From Kribbella monticola (GTDB lineage: Bacteria; Actinomycetota; Actinomycetes; Propionibacteriales; Kribbellaceae): a stretch of DNA of 64,000 bases. The stretch lies in contig NZ_QFXK01000001.1 in assembly GCF_003261635.1 (NCBI RefSeq), positions 1-64,000 on the forward strand, written 5' to 3'. The translations under genes and the position numbers were made by a program. Under the pieces are notes generated by a model. The model was given only the letters and a program-made list of their open reading frames with translations, made no database searches and was not told the DNA's origin. Below, in pieces: positions 8,054 to 17,623 of the stretch. Position 1 is the stretch's first letter. Every line of letters begins with the position of its first letter.

Positions 8054-9475
8054 TCAAAGCGTCGGCTTGCCCGCCTGGTAGAGCCAGCTGTGGAAGAACG
8101 CGCCGAGATCGCGATGGGTCAGCCGCTCGACGAACCGGATGAAGGTCTGCGTCGAGACGTTGCCGTGCCGGTACGTCGTCGGCCACTGGTTGAGCACCTG
8201 GAAGAACGCGCGGTCGCCGATCTTCAGGCGGAGCGCCTGCAACGTCATCGCACCGCGGCTGTAGACCAGGTCGTCGAAGATCTGGTCGCGCCCCGGATCC
8301 GCCACCTTGCCGGTCCAGTCTTTCTCGCCGTTGTAGGCCTCTGTGAAGCTCTGTTTCACCGGTACGCCGTTGAACTTCTCCTGGTAGAGCCACTGCGAAT
8401 AGGTGGCGAAGCCTTCGTTGAGCCAGATATCCGACCAGTGCACCGGAGTCAGGCTGTCGCCGAACCACTGATGGCCGAGTTCGTGCGAGAGCAGGTCGCC
8501 GCTGACCTTGCTGGTGCGCTGGTCGTACACCGGTCTGCCCTGGGTCTCGAGGGCGTAGTGGACGCCGACGTCGGCGATGATGCCGCCGGTCGAGCCGAAC
8601 GGGTAGCGCCCGTACACCGACGACTCCCACTGGATGATCCGCGCCGTGGTCTGGTTTAGCACCTTGCCCTGACCAGCCACGGTGTCGATCGACTGACCGA
8701 TGGCCGTGATGTTCGGCAGGCCGGCCATCACGCTGCGGGTGACGTTGTACTTCCCGATCGCGAGCATGGCCAGTTCGCTGGCCATCGGCTGGTTCATGTG
8801 CCAGCGGAAGGTGGTCTGGCCTGCGTGCTTGGTGGTAGGTCCCGGTTCGCCATTGGCAAGCACGTTGAGTCCGGTCGGGACGGTGACGGTCTGGCTGTAC
8901 GTCGCCTTGTCGTCCGTCGTGTCGTTCACCGGATAGTAGGTGGCCGCGCCGATGGGCTGGTTGAGCGCGACCGCGCCGTCCTTGGTCGCGACCCAGCCGG
9001 AAATGCCCAGCGCCGGGTCGTCGATCTTCTGCGGGACGCCGGCGTAGGTCACGGAGACGGCAAACCTGCTGCCCCGGCGCAGGCCGTGCGCCGGCGTGAT
9101 CACCAACTCCTGCGCACCGCTGCGGGTGAAGGAGGCGGACCGCCCGTTGATCGAGAGCTTGCTGATCTTCAGCGGTCCCTGGAAATCGAGGTCGAAGCGG
9201 GAGAGGTTCTGGGTAGCCCGGGCGAGGATCGTCGTGGTCGCGTTGATCGCCTTGGTTTTGGGATCGAACGCGAGCCGGATGTCGTAGTGGCTGACGTCGT
9301 AGCCGCCGTTGCCCATGTCAGGGAAGTAAGGATCGCCCGCGCCGGCTGCACCGGGGGAGAACTGCGGCGCTCGTCCTGTCGCGGCGTTCGCCGCCGGGTT
9401 CGCCGTGGCCAGCAATCCGAGGGTCGCAACGCAACTGATCAACAGAAGACGGTGGCGATGGTCGGCACGTCCCAT
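8054..9475 (-). CDS. Secreted M1-family metallopeptidase
   Basis: A 473-aa zinc aminopeptidase-like enzyme. Residues 1-31 are a signal peptide ending near ANAA. The N-terminal beta domain (about 45-230) is followed by the thermolysin-like catalytic domain with H331-E332-x-x-H335 and the third ligand E354 in WLNEGFA. The usual exopeptidase GAMEN motif is replaced by VGVHYALETQGRP, so substrate preference may differ from classical aminopeptidase N. It is shorter than full M1 enzymes because the C-terminal domain is reduced to about 100 residues. ATG follows GGAGGAGTC. It acts outside the cell on peptides. Confidence 0.9.
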   Translation of the reverse strand: MGRADHRHRLLLISCVATLGLLATANPAANAATGRAPQFSPGAAGAGDPYFPDMGNGGYDVSHYDIRLAFDPKTKAINATTTILARATQNLSRFDLDFQGPLKISKLSINGRSASFTRSGAQELVITPAHGLRRGSRFAVSVTYAGVPQKIDDPALGISGWVATKDGAVALNQPIGAATYYPVNDTTDDKATYSQTVTVPTGLNVLANGEPGPTTKHAGQTTFRWHMNQPMASELAMLAIGKYNVTRSVMAGLPNITAIGQSIDTVAGQGKVLNQTTARIIQWESSVYGRYPFGSTGGIIADVGVHYALETQGRPVYDQRTSKVSGDLLSHELGHQWFGDSLTPVHWSDIWLNEGFATYSQWLYQEKFNGVPVKQSFTEAYNGEKDWTGKVADPGRDQIFDDLVYSRGAMTLQALRLKIGDRAFFQVLNQWPTTYRHGNVSTQTFIRFVERLTHRDLGAFFHSWLYQAGKPTL

Positions 9476-9561
9476 GACTCCTCCTTGGCATTCCTCAACG
9501 GCCGGCGTGATCAGTCAGCTACTGCCGGTGGACTGACCCACCCTACGACCGCTCGGTGAAC

Positions 9562-10173
9562 TCACAGGTGGTCGGCCAGACCGTCGAGGACGGCGCGAAC
9601 GCGGACCAGGTGCTCGGCGGCGACAGCCTCCGCATCCTCACCGGCCAGCACCCGCTGAACCGATGCGAGATGGACGGTCCGGTACGCCGCGACGGCGAGT
9701 GCCGCGGTGAGTTCGGGCTCGGGCACCCCCGTGTCTGCCATGGCTCGCGCCATCGCTCGTTCGAGGTGCTCGAGTCGTTCCCGGGCTCGCGTCTGCAGGG
9801 CCCGCGACTGCGCAACGAGTCGCCAGAACGGCGCGAACTCGGTCCGGATCGCCGACAAGGGATGTCCCTGCGAGGCCAGCGAGACCAGCAACTCGGCCAG
9901 CGCCGAGACTGCCGACCTACCGGCGGCCCGGTCGGTGATCGCGGCCACGACGAGGGCCTCCGCCTCGGGGTACCGGTCGAAGACCAGATCCTCCTTGCGC
10001 GGGAAGTGCGCGAACACGGTCGGCCGAGCCACATCGGCGGCTTCCGCGACCTCGGACACCGACACCTCGTCGAACCCGCGCGACAGGAACAAAGCGGTCG
10101 CGATGTCCGAGATCCTGGTCCGGACCTCGGTCTTCTTCCGTTCCCGGCGGCCGTGCCGCGGCTGCTCATCCAC
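9562..10173 (-). CDS. TetR-family regulator
   Basis: A 203-aa repressor-type regulator. I chose the GTG at 10173 (VDEQPRHGRRERKK) because upstream codons run through the promoter dyad. The helix-turn-helix is ISDIATALFLSRGFDEVSVSEVAEAADVARPTVFAHF (two segments of about 18). The rest is the helical ligand domain. It is divergent from the glycosidase-like gene at 10247, with a short palindrome between them. It therefore probably controls itself and that gene together with the following aldo/keto reductase. Confidence 0.88.
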   Translation of the reverse strand: MDEQPRHGRRERKKTEVRTRISDIATALFLSRGFDEVSVSEVAEAADVARPTVFAHFPRKEDLVFDRYPEAEALVVAAITDRAAGRSAVSALAELLVSLASQGHPLSAIRTEFAPFWRLVAQSRALQTRARERLEHLERAMARAMADTGVPEPELTAALAVAAYRTVHLASVQRVLAGEDAEAVAAEHLVRVRAVLDGLADHL

Positions 10174-10210
10174 GAGGGTCAGCCTACGGAACCCATACCC
10201 GGATAAAAAA

Positions 10211-10222
10211 TATACTGAGTAT
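10211..10222 (+). promoter_or_regulatory. Divergent promoter and operator between TetR gene and 10247 gene
   Basis: TATACT (10211-10216) is a consensus -10 for rightward transcription, and ATACTGAGTAT (10212-10222) is a perfect 11-bp palindrome overlapping it. This is the most A/T-rich spot of the neighbourhood and a natural TetR operator. Confidence 0.5.
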
Positions 10223-10246
10223 GAGTTGGCTGCTAGCCTGCTGAGC

Positions 10247-11263
10247 ATGCGCGCTCTTGGGGTGAACTACGACACCGGGCTGTCGTTCGACGGCCGATCC
10301 ACCCGCAACCACTTCGACGAGGACACGGTCCGCCGCGAGCTGCGGACCATCGCGGACGAACTGCATGCCCCCGCCGTCCGCGTCTCCGGCAACGACCTCG
10401 ACCGCCTCACGGTCGCGGGTGCCGCCGCCCTCGAAGCAGGCCTCGATCTCTGGTTCTCGCCGATTCCGATGGACCTGGCACCGGACGAGTTCATCGCTTT
10501 CCTCACCGACTGTGCCGCCCGCGCCGAAGAGCTGCGGCAGTACGAGCACGAAGTCGTCCTGGTCCTCGGGTGTGAACTCTCCATCTTCTGCAAGGGATTC
10601 GTCCCGGGCGAGACCAATGGTGACCGGATGGCGGTGATGACCGATCCGGCCACCTGGACCGACCCGGCCAAGCTGGCCGAACTGCACGCCGGCCTCGCTC
10701 GCTGGGGTGAGGTGCAACAACGCCTGGTCGCGGCGGCCCGCGAGGCGTTCGGTGGCCGGATCACCTATGCCGCGGGCCTGTGGGAGGACGTCGACTGGAG
10801 CCTCTACGACATCGTCGGCATCGACGCCTACCGCGACGCGCAGAACAAGGCGGCGTACGGCGAGGAGCTGGCCGCCCGGCTCAAGTGGGGGAAGCCGGTC
10901 GCCATCACCGAGTTCGGGTGTTGCACCTATAAGGGTGCCGGCGACCGCGGAGGGATCGGCTGGACGATCGTCGACCGATCGGTGCAGCCGCCGGCGATCG
11001 CGGGCGAGTTCGAGCGGCACGAGGACGAGCAGGTGAGCTATCTGTACGAGTTGGTCGAGGAGTTCGACCGGATCGAGTTGGCGGCGGCGTTCTGGTTCAG
11101 CTTCGCCGGGTACGAGTTGCCGCATCAGCCGGGTGATCCGCGACACGACCTCGACCTGGCGGCGTACGGGCTGGTGGCGATGAATCCCGACGGCACCAGT
11201 TGGCGACCCAAGCGGGTGTTCTCCGCGCTCGCGGAGCTCAACGCGGCCCGGACGGGGAACTGA
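10247..11263 (+). CDS. TIM-barrel glycosidase-like protein
   Basis: A 338-aa cytoplasmic protein with the look of a glycoside hydrolase clan-A barrel. LGVNYDTGLSFD opens the barrel. VLVLGCELSIF offers a candidate acid/base Glu. YDIVGIDAYRD and KPVAITEFGCCTY supply the late strands, with the Glu of ITEFG as candidate nucleophile. There is no signal peptide, so it would act on an imported or internal sugar. A longer open frame runs upstream, but the ATG at 10247 is 31 nt after the -10. It is followed after one base by an aldo/keto reductase gene, which suggests a two-gene operon under the divergent TetR regulator. Confidence 0.72.
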   Translation: MRALGVNYDTGLSFDGRSTRNHFDEDTVRRELRTIADELHAPAVRVSGNDLDRLTVAGAAALEAGLDLWFSPIPMDLAPDEFIAFLTDCAARAEELRQYEHEVVLVLGCELSIFCKGFVPGETNGDRMAVMTDPATWTDPAKLAELHAGLARWGEVQQRLVAAAREAFGGRITYAAGLWEDVDWSLYDIVGIDAYRDAQNKAAYGEELAARLKWGKPVAITEFGCCTYKGAGDRGGIGWTIVDRSVQPPAIAGEFERHEDEQVSYLYELVEEFDRIELAAAFWFSFAGYELPHQPGDPRHDLDLAAYGLVAMNPDGTSWRPKRVFSALAELNAARTGN

Positions 11264-11264
11264 G

Positions 11265-12212
11265 ATGGACTACACCAGGCTCGGCTCGACCGGGTTGTGG
11301 GTCTCGCGGATCTGCTTGGGCATGATGAGTTTCGGCACCGGTGGTGCCCGCGAGTGGCATCTCGGCGAGGACGCCGCCGAGCCGATCGTGCGGCAGGCCG
11401 TCGAGGCCGGCATCACGTTCTTCGACACTGCCGACGCGTATTCCAAGGGCACCGGCGAGGAGCTCACCGGCCGGTTGTTGCGGAAGCTCTTCGCGCGCCG
11501 CGAGGACTACGTGCTGGCCACGAAGGTCTACTACCCGACCGGGCCCGGGCCGAACGATCGCGGCCTGTCCCGCAAGCACATCCTCGACGCGATCGACGCT
11601 TCGCTTCGCCGGCTCGGCACCGACTATGTCGACCTGTACCAGATCCATCGCTGGGACGACGAGACGCCGATCGAGGAGACGATGGAGGCGCTCGCGGACG
11701 TAGTACGGGCTGGAAAGGCTCGGTATCTCGGGGCGTCGAGTATGGCCGCGTGGCAGTTCGCCAAGGCGCAGGGAGTCGCGCCGATTCCCTTTGTCTCCAT
11801 GCAGAACCACTACAACCTCGTGTACCGCGAGGAAGAGCGCGAGATGATCCCGCTCTGCATCGACCAGGGCGTCGGCGTGATCCCGTACAGCCCGCTCGCT
11901 CGCGGATTGCTGGCACGAGAAGCCGGTACTACGGCTCGCTCGGGCAGCGACCCCGTCGCCGACGACCTGTACGACGCCGGTGATCTCGAGGTCGTCGCGG
12001 CGGTCCGTGAACTCGCGAAGGAGCGTGGTGTCGCGCCCGCCCAGATCGCCCTCGCCTGGCTGCTCGGTGCGAACGGCGTGACCGCCCCGATCGTCGGCGC
12101 CACCAAACCGCGGCACGTCGAGGACGCCGTGACCGCCCTCGGAGTCACCCTGACGCCTGACGAACGGTCGCGCCTCGAAGCGCCGTACCGGCCGCACCGG
12201 GTGATCGCCTAA
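11265..12212 (+). CDS. Aldo/keto reductase
   Basis: A 315-aa NADPH-dependent oxidoreductase of the AKR barrel fold. The catalytic tetrad can be read: Asp in FFDTADAYSKG, Tyr three residues later, Lys in VLATKVYY and His in LYQIHRWDD. The cofactor region is GATKPRHVEDAV near the C-terminus. It is related to the YhdN/AKR11-like group that acts on small aldehydes or sugar derivatives. It starts one base after the stop of the glycosidase-like gene, so the two are translationally linked. Confidence 0.9.
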   Translation: MDYTRLGSTGLWVSRICLGMMSFGTGGAREWHLGEDAAEPIVRQAVEAGITFFDTADAYSKGTGEELTGRLLRKLFARREDYVLATKVYYPTGPGPNDRGLSRKHILDAIDASLRRLGTDYVDLYQIHRWDDETPIEETMEALADVVRAGKARYLGASSMAAWQFAKAQGVAPIPFVSMQNHYNLVYREEEREMIPLCIDQGVGVIPYSPLARGLLAREAGTTARSGSDPVADDLYDAGDLEVVAAVRELAKERGVAPAQIALAWLLGANGVTAPIVGATKPRHVEDAVTALGVTLTPDERSRLEAPYRPHRVIA

Positions 12213-12222
12213 CGTAGGTCGG

Positions 12223-13089
12223 GTGCGAGTAGCTACCTGGAATGTGAACTCGGTCAAGCAGCGGATGCCACGGTTGCTGGATTGGCTCGATGAGCGCCAG
12301 CCCGATGTGGTGTGCCTGCAGGAAACCAAGCTGGCCGACGACGCGTTCACCGCGTTGCTGGGCAAGGAGCTGACCGGTCGCGGCTACGAGACCGCCCTGT
12401 ACGGCGAGGTGCAGTGGAACGGCGTCGCTCTGCTCTCCAAGGTCGGGCTGGAGGACGTCGTCACCGGCATCGCGGGTGCGCCCGGGTTCCCCAATCCGGA
12501 GGCGCGAGCAGTCGCCGCGACATGTGGCGGGATCCGGATCCACTCGCTGTACGTGCCGAACGGGCGGACGCCGAACTCCGATCACTACCGCTACAAGCTC
12601 GCCTGGCTCGCCGCGCTGAAGGAGGTTGTCGCGGCAGGCCCTGCCGAGGCGATCGTCTGCGGTGACATGAACATCGCCCCGACCGACGCCGACGTCTTCG
12701 ATCCGGCGGCGTACGTCGGGTCGACGCACGTCACCGCGCCGGAGCGGCAGGCGCTGGCCGACCTGATGTCGACCGGGCTGCACGACGTCGTACGGGATCG
12801 CTGGCCGGATGAGCGTGTCTTCAGCTACTGGGACTACCGGGCCGGCATGTTCCACCAGGACCTCGGGATGCGGATCGACCTCGTCCTGGCCTCCGATCCG
12901 GTCGCCGAACGGGTCAAGGCAGCGTGGGTCGATCGCAAGGCCCGCAAGGGCACCGGCCCGAGTGACCACGCGCCGGTGATCGTCGATCTCGACACCGCGC
13001 CGGACGGCGACATCGGACCGGTCGTTCCGCCGCCGTCGGCTCCTCGGACGACCCGCAAACGCACCACGAAGTTGCCGCAGAACCGCTGA
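12223..13089 (+). CDS. xthA: Exodeoxyribonuclease III (AP endonuclease)
   Basis: A 288-aa DNA repair nuclease that cuts at abasic sites and degrades 3' ends, using a divalent metal. The ExoIII signature residues are present: ATWNVNS at the start, the metal ligand Glu in CLQETK, YVPNG, GDMNIAP and the C-terminal SDHAPV with the catalytic His. The last about 30 residues form a basic proline-rich tail (TTRKRTTKLPQNR) beyond the family core. The GTG start has no ribosome-binding site. TAACGT (12210-12215) lies 7 nt before it, as in leaderless messages. Confidence 0.95.
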   Translation: MRVATWNVNSVKQRMPRLLDWLDERQPDVVCLQETKLADDAFTALLGKELTGRGYETALYGEVQWNGVALLSKVGLEDVVTGIAGAPGFPNPEARAVAATCGGIRIHSLYVPNGRTPNSDHYRYKLAWLAALKEVVAAGPAEAIVCGDMNIAPTDADVFDPAAYVGSTHVTAPERQALADLMSTGLHDVVRDRWPDERVFSYWDYRAGMFHQDLGMRIDLVLASDPVAERVKAAWVDRKARKGTGPSDHAPVIVDLDTAPDGDIGPVVPPPSAPRTTRKRTTKLPQNR

Positions 13090-13134
13090 CTCGACGGGGT
13101 AGCTGGCCGGATCGGCCCGGCACATAATGTCGGG

Positions 13135-14283
13135 ATGCCGAACCGAGCCTTGGTGGCGCTGCTGGCAGCGACCCTGATCGTCAGCGCCTGTAACAACTCC
13201 GACGCGGAGGGTCCCCAGCAGGGCGATCCGGTGACCTGGACGAAGGTCGACCTGCCGGCCGGCGGGGAACCGGTGACGCTGACCCCCGACGGCGAGAAGC
13301 TGCTGATCGGCCTGCGGCACCGGGGCGCGAAAGTCGTTCCTGGCTTGACGATCCGCTCCGCCGACGGCAAATTGACGCCGATCCCGCTGAAGCCGACCAG
13401 CCCGTATGCCTTCGAAGCGATCTGGCAGTCGGTGGCGATCGACGGTACGACGATCCTCGCGCTGGGTGGAGCGGCCGGCGGAGCGCACTCAAACACCCGC
13501 TACACGGTCTGGACCGGGACGACTTCGGGAGTGGTGGAGAAGCCGCAGGAGTTCAACACGTTCGGCGGTCAGAATGCCGGTGGCGTGATCGGGGCCGTGT
13601 TGACGCCGAGCGGTGGCGCGCTGCTCGGCACGTGGGGGAGCGCGGTCTCGGGCCTCGACGCGGCGGTCTGGCTACCGGAAGGTGAGAAGAAGTGGGTCCG
13701 GCAGAACGTTGCCGGTACTGCGTTGCAGAGCTCCGCTGCTCTCCTGGTCGGTCCGACCTCCGGCACCGTCGCCGGGGACGACATCGTGCTGGGCGGCTCG
13801 CAGGTCAAGCTCGGGCCGAATCTCGTCGAACAGCATGCCGCACTGTGGCGTTCGAACCGGCTCAACCAAGGCTGGTCGCGGCTCGAGCTGCCCGAGGCCG
13901 GCACTCGCAGCGAGGTGCGGGCGATCACTTGCACCAAGACGACCTGCCTTGCCTCCGGGTACGTCGATGGCAAGCTCGCGATCTGGAAGATCGAGGGCGA
14001 CAAGGCCACGCGGTACCAGGGCGTGCCCCAAGTTGCCGTCGGCGACAAGGACCGGGTGCCGTCGGCCGTCGAGTCTGACGGCAAGCTGATCCAACTCGCT
14101 GCTGACGGCGGCAGGGTAAAGGTACTGATCGGCGACGACACCCAATGGACCGTCCGCGACGTGACCGGCCCGACTGAGCAAGTCGCGCAGACCGTGCTGG
14201 TCGCCGGCGCCCTTTACCTGCTGTCAGGCCCGGTCGGCGGCCCGCTCACCTTGTGGCGGGCCGAGATCGCTGCACTCCATTAG
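13135..14283 (+). CDS. Predicted lipoprotein, propeller-like
   Basis: A 382-aa exported protein with a lipobox LIVSAC, where Cys20 would be lipidated and anchor it outside the membrane. The mature part has recurring blades of the form AAVWLPEGEKKWVRQ, ALWRSNRLNQGWSRLELP and LAIWKIEGDK, suggesting a beta-propeller of uncertain blade number. No catalytic motif is seen. CATAAT at 13123-13128 lies 6 nt before the ATG and there is no ribosome-binding site, so the message is probably leaderless. Function unknown. Confidence 0.8.
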   Translation: MPNRALVALLAATLIVSACNNSDAEGPQQGDPVTWTKVDLPAGGEPVTLTPDGEKLLIGLRHRGAKVVPGLTIRSADGKLTPIPLKPTSPYAFEAIWQSVAIDGTTILALGGAAGGAHSNTRYTVWTGTTSGVVEKPQEFNTFGGQNAGGVIGAVLTPSGGALLGTWGSAVSGLDAAVWLPEGEKKWVRQNVAGTALQSSAALLVGPTSGTVAGDDIVLGGSQVKLGPNLVEQHAALWRSNRLNQGWSRLELPEAGTRSEVRAITCTKTTCLASGYVDGKLAIWKIEGDKATRYQGVPQVAVGDKDRVPSAVESDGKLIQLAADGGRVKVLIGDDTQWTVRDVTGPTEQVAQTVLVAGALYLLSGPVGGPLTLWRAEIAALH

Positions 14284-14311
14284 TTGCCCATAGCATCAGT
14301 TGCCCACGGCA

Positions 14312-14812
14312 TCAGCTCAGCAGCCCGCGGACGTACGCCGCCTGGCCTGCGTGTTGCAGGTCGTCGGAGAGGACGCTGACCAGTCGCACGCCGAGCGTGA
14401 CCGGTGGGTTCCACCTCTTGTCGACGACGCGGTCGAGGTCCTCGCCCGTCAGCGTCTTCAAGTAGTCGACCGAACGCGCGTGCACAGCGTCGTAGTACCC
14501 GGTGAGTTGGTCGGCCGAGAGTTGGACGGCCGCGACCTGGTCGGCGGAGTGCCCGTAGCCGGTGTCGGACGCGTCGAACGGCAGTCCGAGCCGCTCGTGC
14601 CAACCGTCGGCGGTGTAGACCTGCTCGTAGCCGCCCGCATCGGCCAGGTGATCGTCCTGGATCCGGGTCAGGTGCCAGACCAGCCAGGCGATCGAGTTGC
14701 CGCTGTCTTCCGGCCTGGTGCTCAGGGTCTTGTCGTCCAGGCCGTCGAGCAGGCCGTGCACGACTTCCTGGATCCGGCCGTAGGAATCGAGCAGCAGTTC
14801 GCTGGTGTTCAC
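14312..14812 (-). CDS. DinB-family (DUF664-like) protein
   Basis: A 166-aa four-helix-bundle protein. The motif WLVWHLTRIQDDHLAD contributes metal-ligand histidines, and SDDLQHAGQAAYVRG near the C-terminus supplies the third. Such actinobacterial proteins are thought to be mycothiol- or bacillithiol-dependent S-transferases. I chose the GTG at 14812 because GGAG lies 8-11 nt upstream. The longer frame from 14848 adds a basic stretch without support. It is convergent with the lipoprotein gene. Confidence 0.82.
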   Translation of the reverse strand: MNTSELLLDSYGRIQEVVHGLLDGLDDKTLSTRPEDSGNSIAWLVWHLTRIQDDHLADAGGYEQVYTADGWHERLGLPFDASDTGYGHSADQVAAVQLSADQLTGYYDAVHARSVDYLKTLTGEDLDRVVDKRWNPPVTLGVRLVSVLSDDLQHAGQAAYVRGLLS

Positions 14813-14943
14813 GGTTCTTCTCCTTCGGGTCATGCGATCGAAAACCACCGTAGCGCGACCTCCCGACAGTTCTGCGTCACCGGGTCGGAAGGCGGTTTAA
14901 GGTGGCAAGCGGTCCTCTGTCCCCGATCTCGAGGGAGCAAGCT

Positions 14944-15975
14944 GTGGAATACCGCACTCTGGGCAACAGCGGCACCATCGTGTCGACGTACGCGCTCGGC
15001 ACGATGACGTTCGGCAACGAAACCGACGAGGCGGGCGCGCACGAACAGCTCGACCGGTACGTCGAGGTTGGCGGCACCCTGATCGACACGGCCGACGTCT
15101 ACACCGCCGGCGCTTCGGAGAAGATCATCGGCCGCTGGCTGGCGACGAGCTCCGCGCGCAACACCGTCGTACTGGCTACCAAGGGTCGGTTCCCGACCGG
15201 TGACACAGCCAACGATGTCGGTACGTCGCGTCGCCATCTGCGGCGGGCGCTGGATGCGTCGCTGACCCGCCTCGGTGTCGACCACATCGACCTCTACCAG
15301 CTGCACGCGTGGGACCCGATCACGCCGTTGCAGGAGACGCTCGGCTTCCTCGAGGACGCGGTCCGGGCCGGCAAGATCTCCTACGGCGGGTTGTCGAACT
15401 TCACCGGCTGGCAGCTGCAGAAAGCGTGCGACCTGATCGACCGGCACGGCTGGTCGCCGCTGGTGACGCTGCAACCGCAGTACAACCTGCTGGTCCGGGA
15501 GATCGAGTGGGAGATCGTGCCGGCCGCGATCGAGAACAAGCTCGGCCTGTTGCCGTGGTCACCGCTCGGCGGTGGCTGGCTGACCGGCAAGTACTCGTTC
15601 GACGAGGAGCCGACCGGCGCGACGCGGCTCGGCGAAGATCCGAACCGCGGTGTCGAGTCGTGGCACCGGCGGAGCAAGAACCAGCGGGTCCGCGAGGTGG
15701 TCGACGCCGTCCGCCGGATTGCCGAGGCTCGCGGGATCTCGATGGCGCAGGTCGCGCTGGCCTGGCTGGTGGACCGGCCGGCGGTCACATCGGTGATCCT
15801 CGGCGCCCGGACGACGGAGCAACTGGACGACAACCTCGCGGCGGCCGACCTGCACCTCACCGACGAAGAGCGGGCGGCGCTGGACGAGGCGAGCGATCCG
15901 GGTGCGGCGGACTACCCGTACGGCGAACCGGGGCTGGCGCAGCGGGATCGCCCGATCGAAGGTGGCCGAGGCTGA
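14944..15975 (+). CDS. Aldo/keto reductase
   Basis: A 343-aa member of the AKR superfamily, related to the voltage-gated-potassium-channel-beta/AKR9-like group. Catalytic residues can be placed: Asp and Tyr in LIDTADVYTAG, Lys in VVLATKGRF and His in LYQLHAWDP. GARTTEQLDDNL forms part of the NADPH pocket. I chose the GTG at 14944 because GAGGGA precedes it by 7 nt. It is a single gene, divergent from the DinB-like gene. Substrate unknown. Confidence 0.9.
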   Translation: MEYRTLGNSGTIVSTYALGTMTFGNETDEAGAHEQLDRYVEVGGTLIDTADVYTAGASEKIIGRWLATSSARNTVVLATKGRFPTGDTANDVGTSRRHLRRALDASLTRLGVDHIDLYQLHAWDPITPLQETLGFLEDAVRAGKISYGGLSNFTGWQLQKACDLIDRHGWSPLVTLQPQYNLLVREIEWEIVPAAIENKLGLLPWSPLGGGWLTGKYSFDEEPTGATRLGEDPNRGVESWHRRSKNQRVREVVDAVRRIAEARGISMAQVALAWLVDRPAVTSVILGARTTEQLDDNLAAADLHLTDEERAALDEASDPGAADYPYGEPGLAQRDRPIEGGRG

Positions 15976-16056
15976 GTCTCGCGCCGTCCACCTGGCGGTG
16001 TTACTTTCCGGTGGTCTTTCAAGAACCGCAGTGCAACGGTTTCGAAGGAGAAAGTC

Positions 16057-17583
16057 ATGTCTGTCAGGAGTACCCGCCGGATTCCGCTCGTGGCCGCTCT
16101 GGGGTCGCTCGTCCTGCTCGGAGCCGCCGTCCCGGCGGTCGCGCTCGGCCATGACCAGAGCGTGCGGACGACGACACCGATCAAACACCTGGTGGTGATC
16201 TTCCAGGAGAACGTGTCGTTCGACCACTACTTCGCGACCTACCCGACCGCCGCCAACCCGGTCGGCGAGCCGCGCTTCACCGCCGCACCGGGCACGCCGA
16301 GCGTCAACGGGCTGAACACCCCGCTGCTCGCGCCCAACAACCCGAACTCGGTCCAGCCGTTCCGGCTCGGCCGCGACCAGGCGCAGACCTGCGACCAGGA
16401 CCACAACTACGCCGACGAGCAGAAGGCCGTGCACTCCGGCCTGATGGACCGGGTCGTCGAGACGGTCGGCCGGGGAGCCGGCACCTGCGCGGACTACGGG
16501 CACGGGATGGGCCTGGTGATGGGGTACTACGACGGCAACACCGTCACCGGGCTCTGGAACTACGCGCAGCGGTTCGCGATGAGCGACAACTCGTACGGAA
16601 CCAACTACGGTCCCTCGACGCCGGGCGCGATCAACCTGGTCTCCGGTCAGACGCACGGTTTCAGCGCCGACGCCGACGCCGTACCGGCTGCCAGCGGCAC
16701 GATGATCGGCGACCCGCAGCCGGCCGGGGACAAGTGCGACACCCGGGACAGCTCCGCGTCGGTCGACCCCAAGAACAAGAACGTCGGCGACCTGCTGAAC
16801 GCCAAGGGCGTGAGCTGGGGCTGGTTCCAGGGCGGCTTCGCCGACTGCAATGCCAGCCACACCGACGTCGGTGGCGTCACCAGCAAGGACTACATCCCGC
16901 ACCACGAGCCGTTCCAGTACTACGCGAGCACGGCCAACCTGCAGCACGTACGCCCGGCCTCGGTGAAGGAGATCGGGCACAACGGCCCGGCGAACCACCA
17001 GTACGACCTGACCGACTTCTGGGCTGCCGTGAACCACGGCAACATGCCAGCGGTCAGCTACCTGAAGGCGGCGGCGTACCAGGACGGTCACGCCGGCTAC
17101 TCCACGCCGCTCGACGAGCAGCACTTCGTGGTCGACACGATCAACAAGCTGCAGAAGTCGAAGGACTGGAAGAACACAGCTGTCGTCATCGCCTACGACG
17201 ACAGTGACGGCTGGTACGACCACCAGGTCGGCCCGGTCGTGAACCAGTCGAACGACCCGGCCCACGACGGGCTGACCGACGGCAACAACTGCGGCACCAA
17301 CCCGGCGCGGATCGCCGGCGGCTACCAGGACCGCTGCGGGTACGGACCCCGGCTGCCCTTACTCGTTGTTTCGCAGTACGCGAAGCAGAACTTCGTCGAC
17401 CACTCCACCACCGACCAGACCTCGGTACTGCGGTTCGTCGAGGAGAACTGGAACCTCGGCCAGGTCGGCAATTACTCCTTCGACGAGAAAGCCGGAAGTC
17501 TGAACAACCTGTTCGACTTCAGCCACCGCTCGCACGGCACTCTCCGGCTGGACCCGTCGACAGGTCAGCCGACCAAGCACTGA
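16057..17583 (+). CDS. Secreted phospholipase C / phosphoesterase-family protein
   Basis: A 508-aa exported enzyme of the bacterial phosphoesterase family that includes non-haemolytic phospholipases C and acid phosphatase AcpA. A signal peptide covers about residues 1-32, with twin arginines STRRIPL early. IKHLVVIFQENVSFDHYF is the family's first metal-binding motif. NSYGTNYGPSTPGAINL carries the conserved nucleophile region, and IAYDDSDGWYDHQVGP supplies the late metal-binding Asp/His. It hydrolyses phosphodiester or phosphomonoester bonds in lipids or related substrates outside the cell. ATG follows GAAGGAGAAAG. A bidirectional hairpin follows. Confidence 0.9.
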   Translation: MSVRSTRRIPLVAALGSLVLLGAAVPAVALGHDQSVRTTTPIKHLVVIFQENVSFDHYFATYPTAANPVGEPRFTAAPGTPSVNGLNTPLLAPNNPNSVQPFRLGRDQAQTCDQDHNYADEQKAVHSGLMDRVVETVGRGAGTCADYGHGMGLVMGYYDGNTVTGLWNYAQRFAMSDNSYGTNYGPSTPGAINLVSGQTHGFSADADAVPAASGTMIGDPQPAGDKCDTRDSSASVDPKNKNVGDLLNAKGVSWGWFQGGFADCNASHTDVGGVTSKDYIPHHEPFQYYASTANLQHVRPASVKEIGHNGPANHQYDLTDFWAAVNHGNMPAVSYLKAAAYQDGHAGYSTPLDEQHFVVDTINKLQKSKDWKNTAVVIAYDDSDGWYDHQVGPVVNQSNDPAHDGLTDGNNCGTNPARIAGGYQDRCGYGPRLPLLVVSQYAKQNFVDHSTTDQTSVLRFVEENWNLGQVGNYSFDEKAGSLNNLFDFSHRSHGTLRLDPSTGQPTKH

Positions 17584-17591
17584 CCAACTCG

Positions 17592-17618
17592 GTGGCGCCG
17601 GGCTCACCCCGGCGCCAC
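17592..17618. terminator. Bidirectional hairpin terminator
   Basis: GTGGCGCCGGG and CCCGGCGCCAC form a perfect 11-bp stem with a 5-nt loop. It sits between the convergent stops of the phosphoesterase and M50 genes. Confidence 0.7.
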
Positions 17619-17623
17619 TCGGG

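Noticed and set aside
9707-10246. N-terminal extension of the glycosidase-like gene
   Set aside because: It is the antisense of the TetR gene and runs through the promoter and operator.
15559-17265. Long minus-strand frame under the reductase and phosphoesterase genes
   Set aside because: Plus-strand genes with motifs, start sites and codon bias explain the region.
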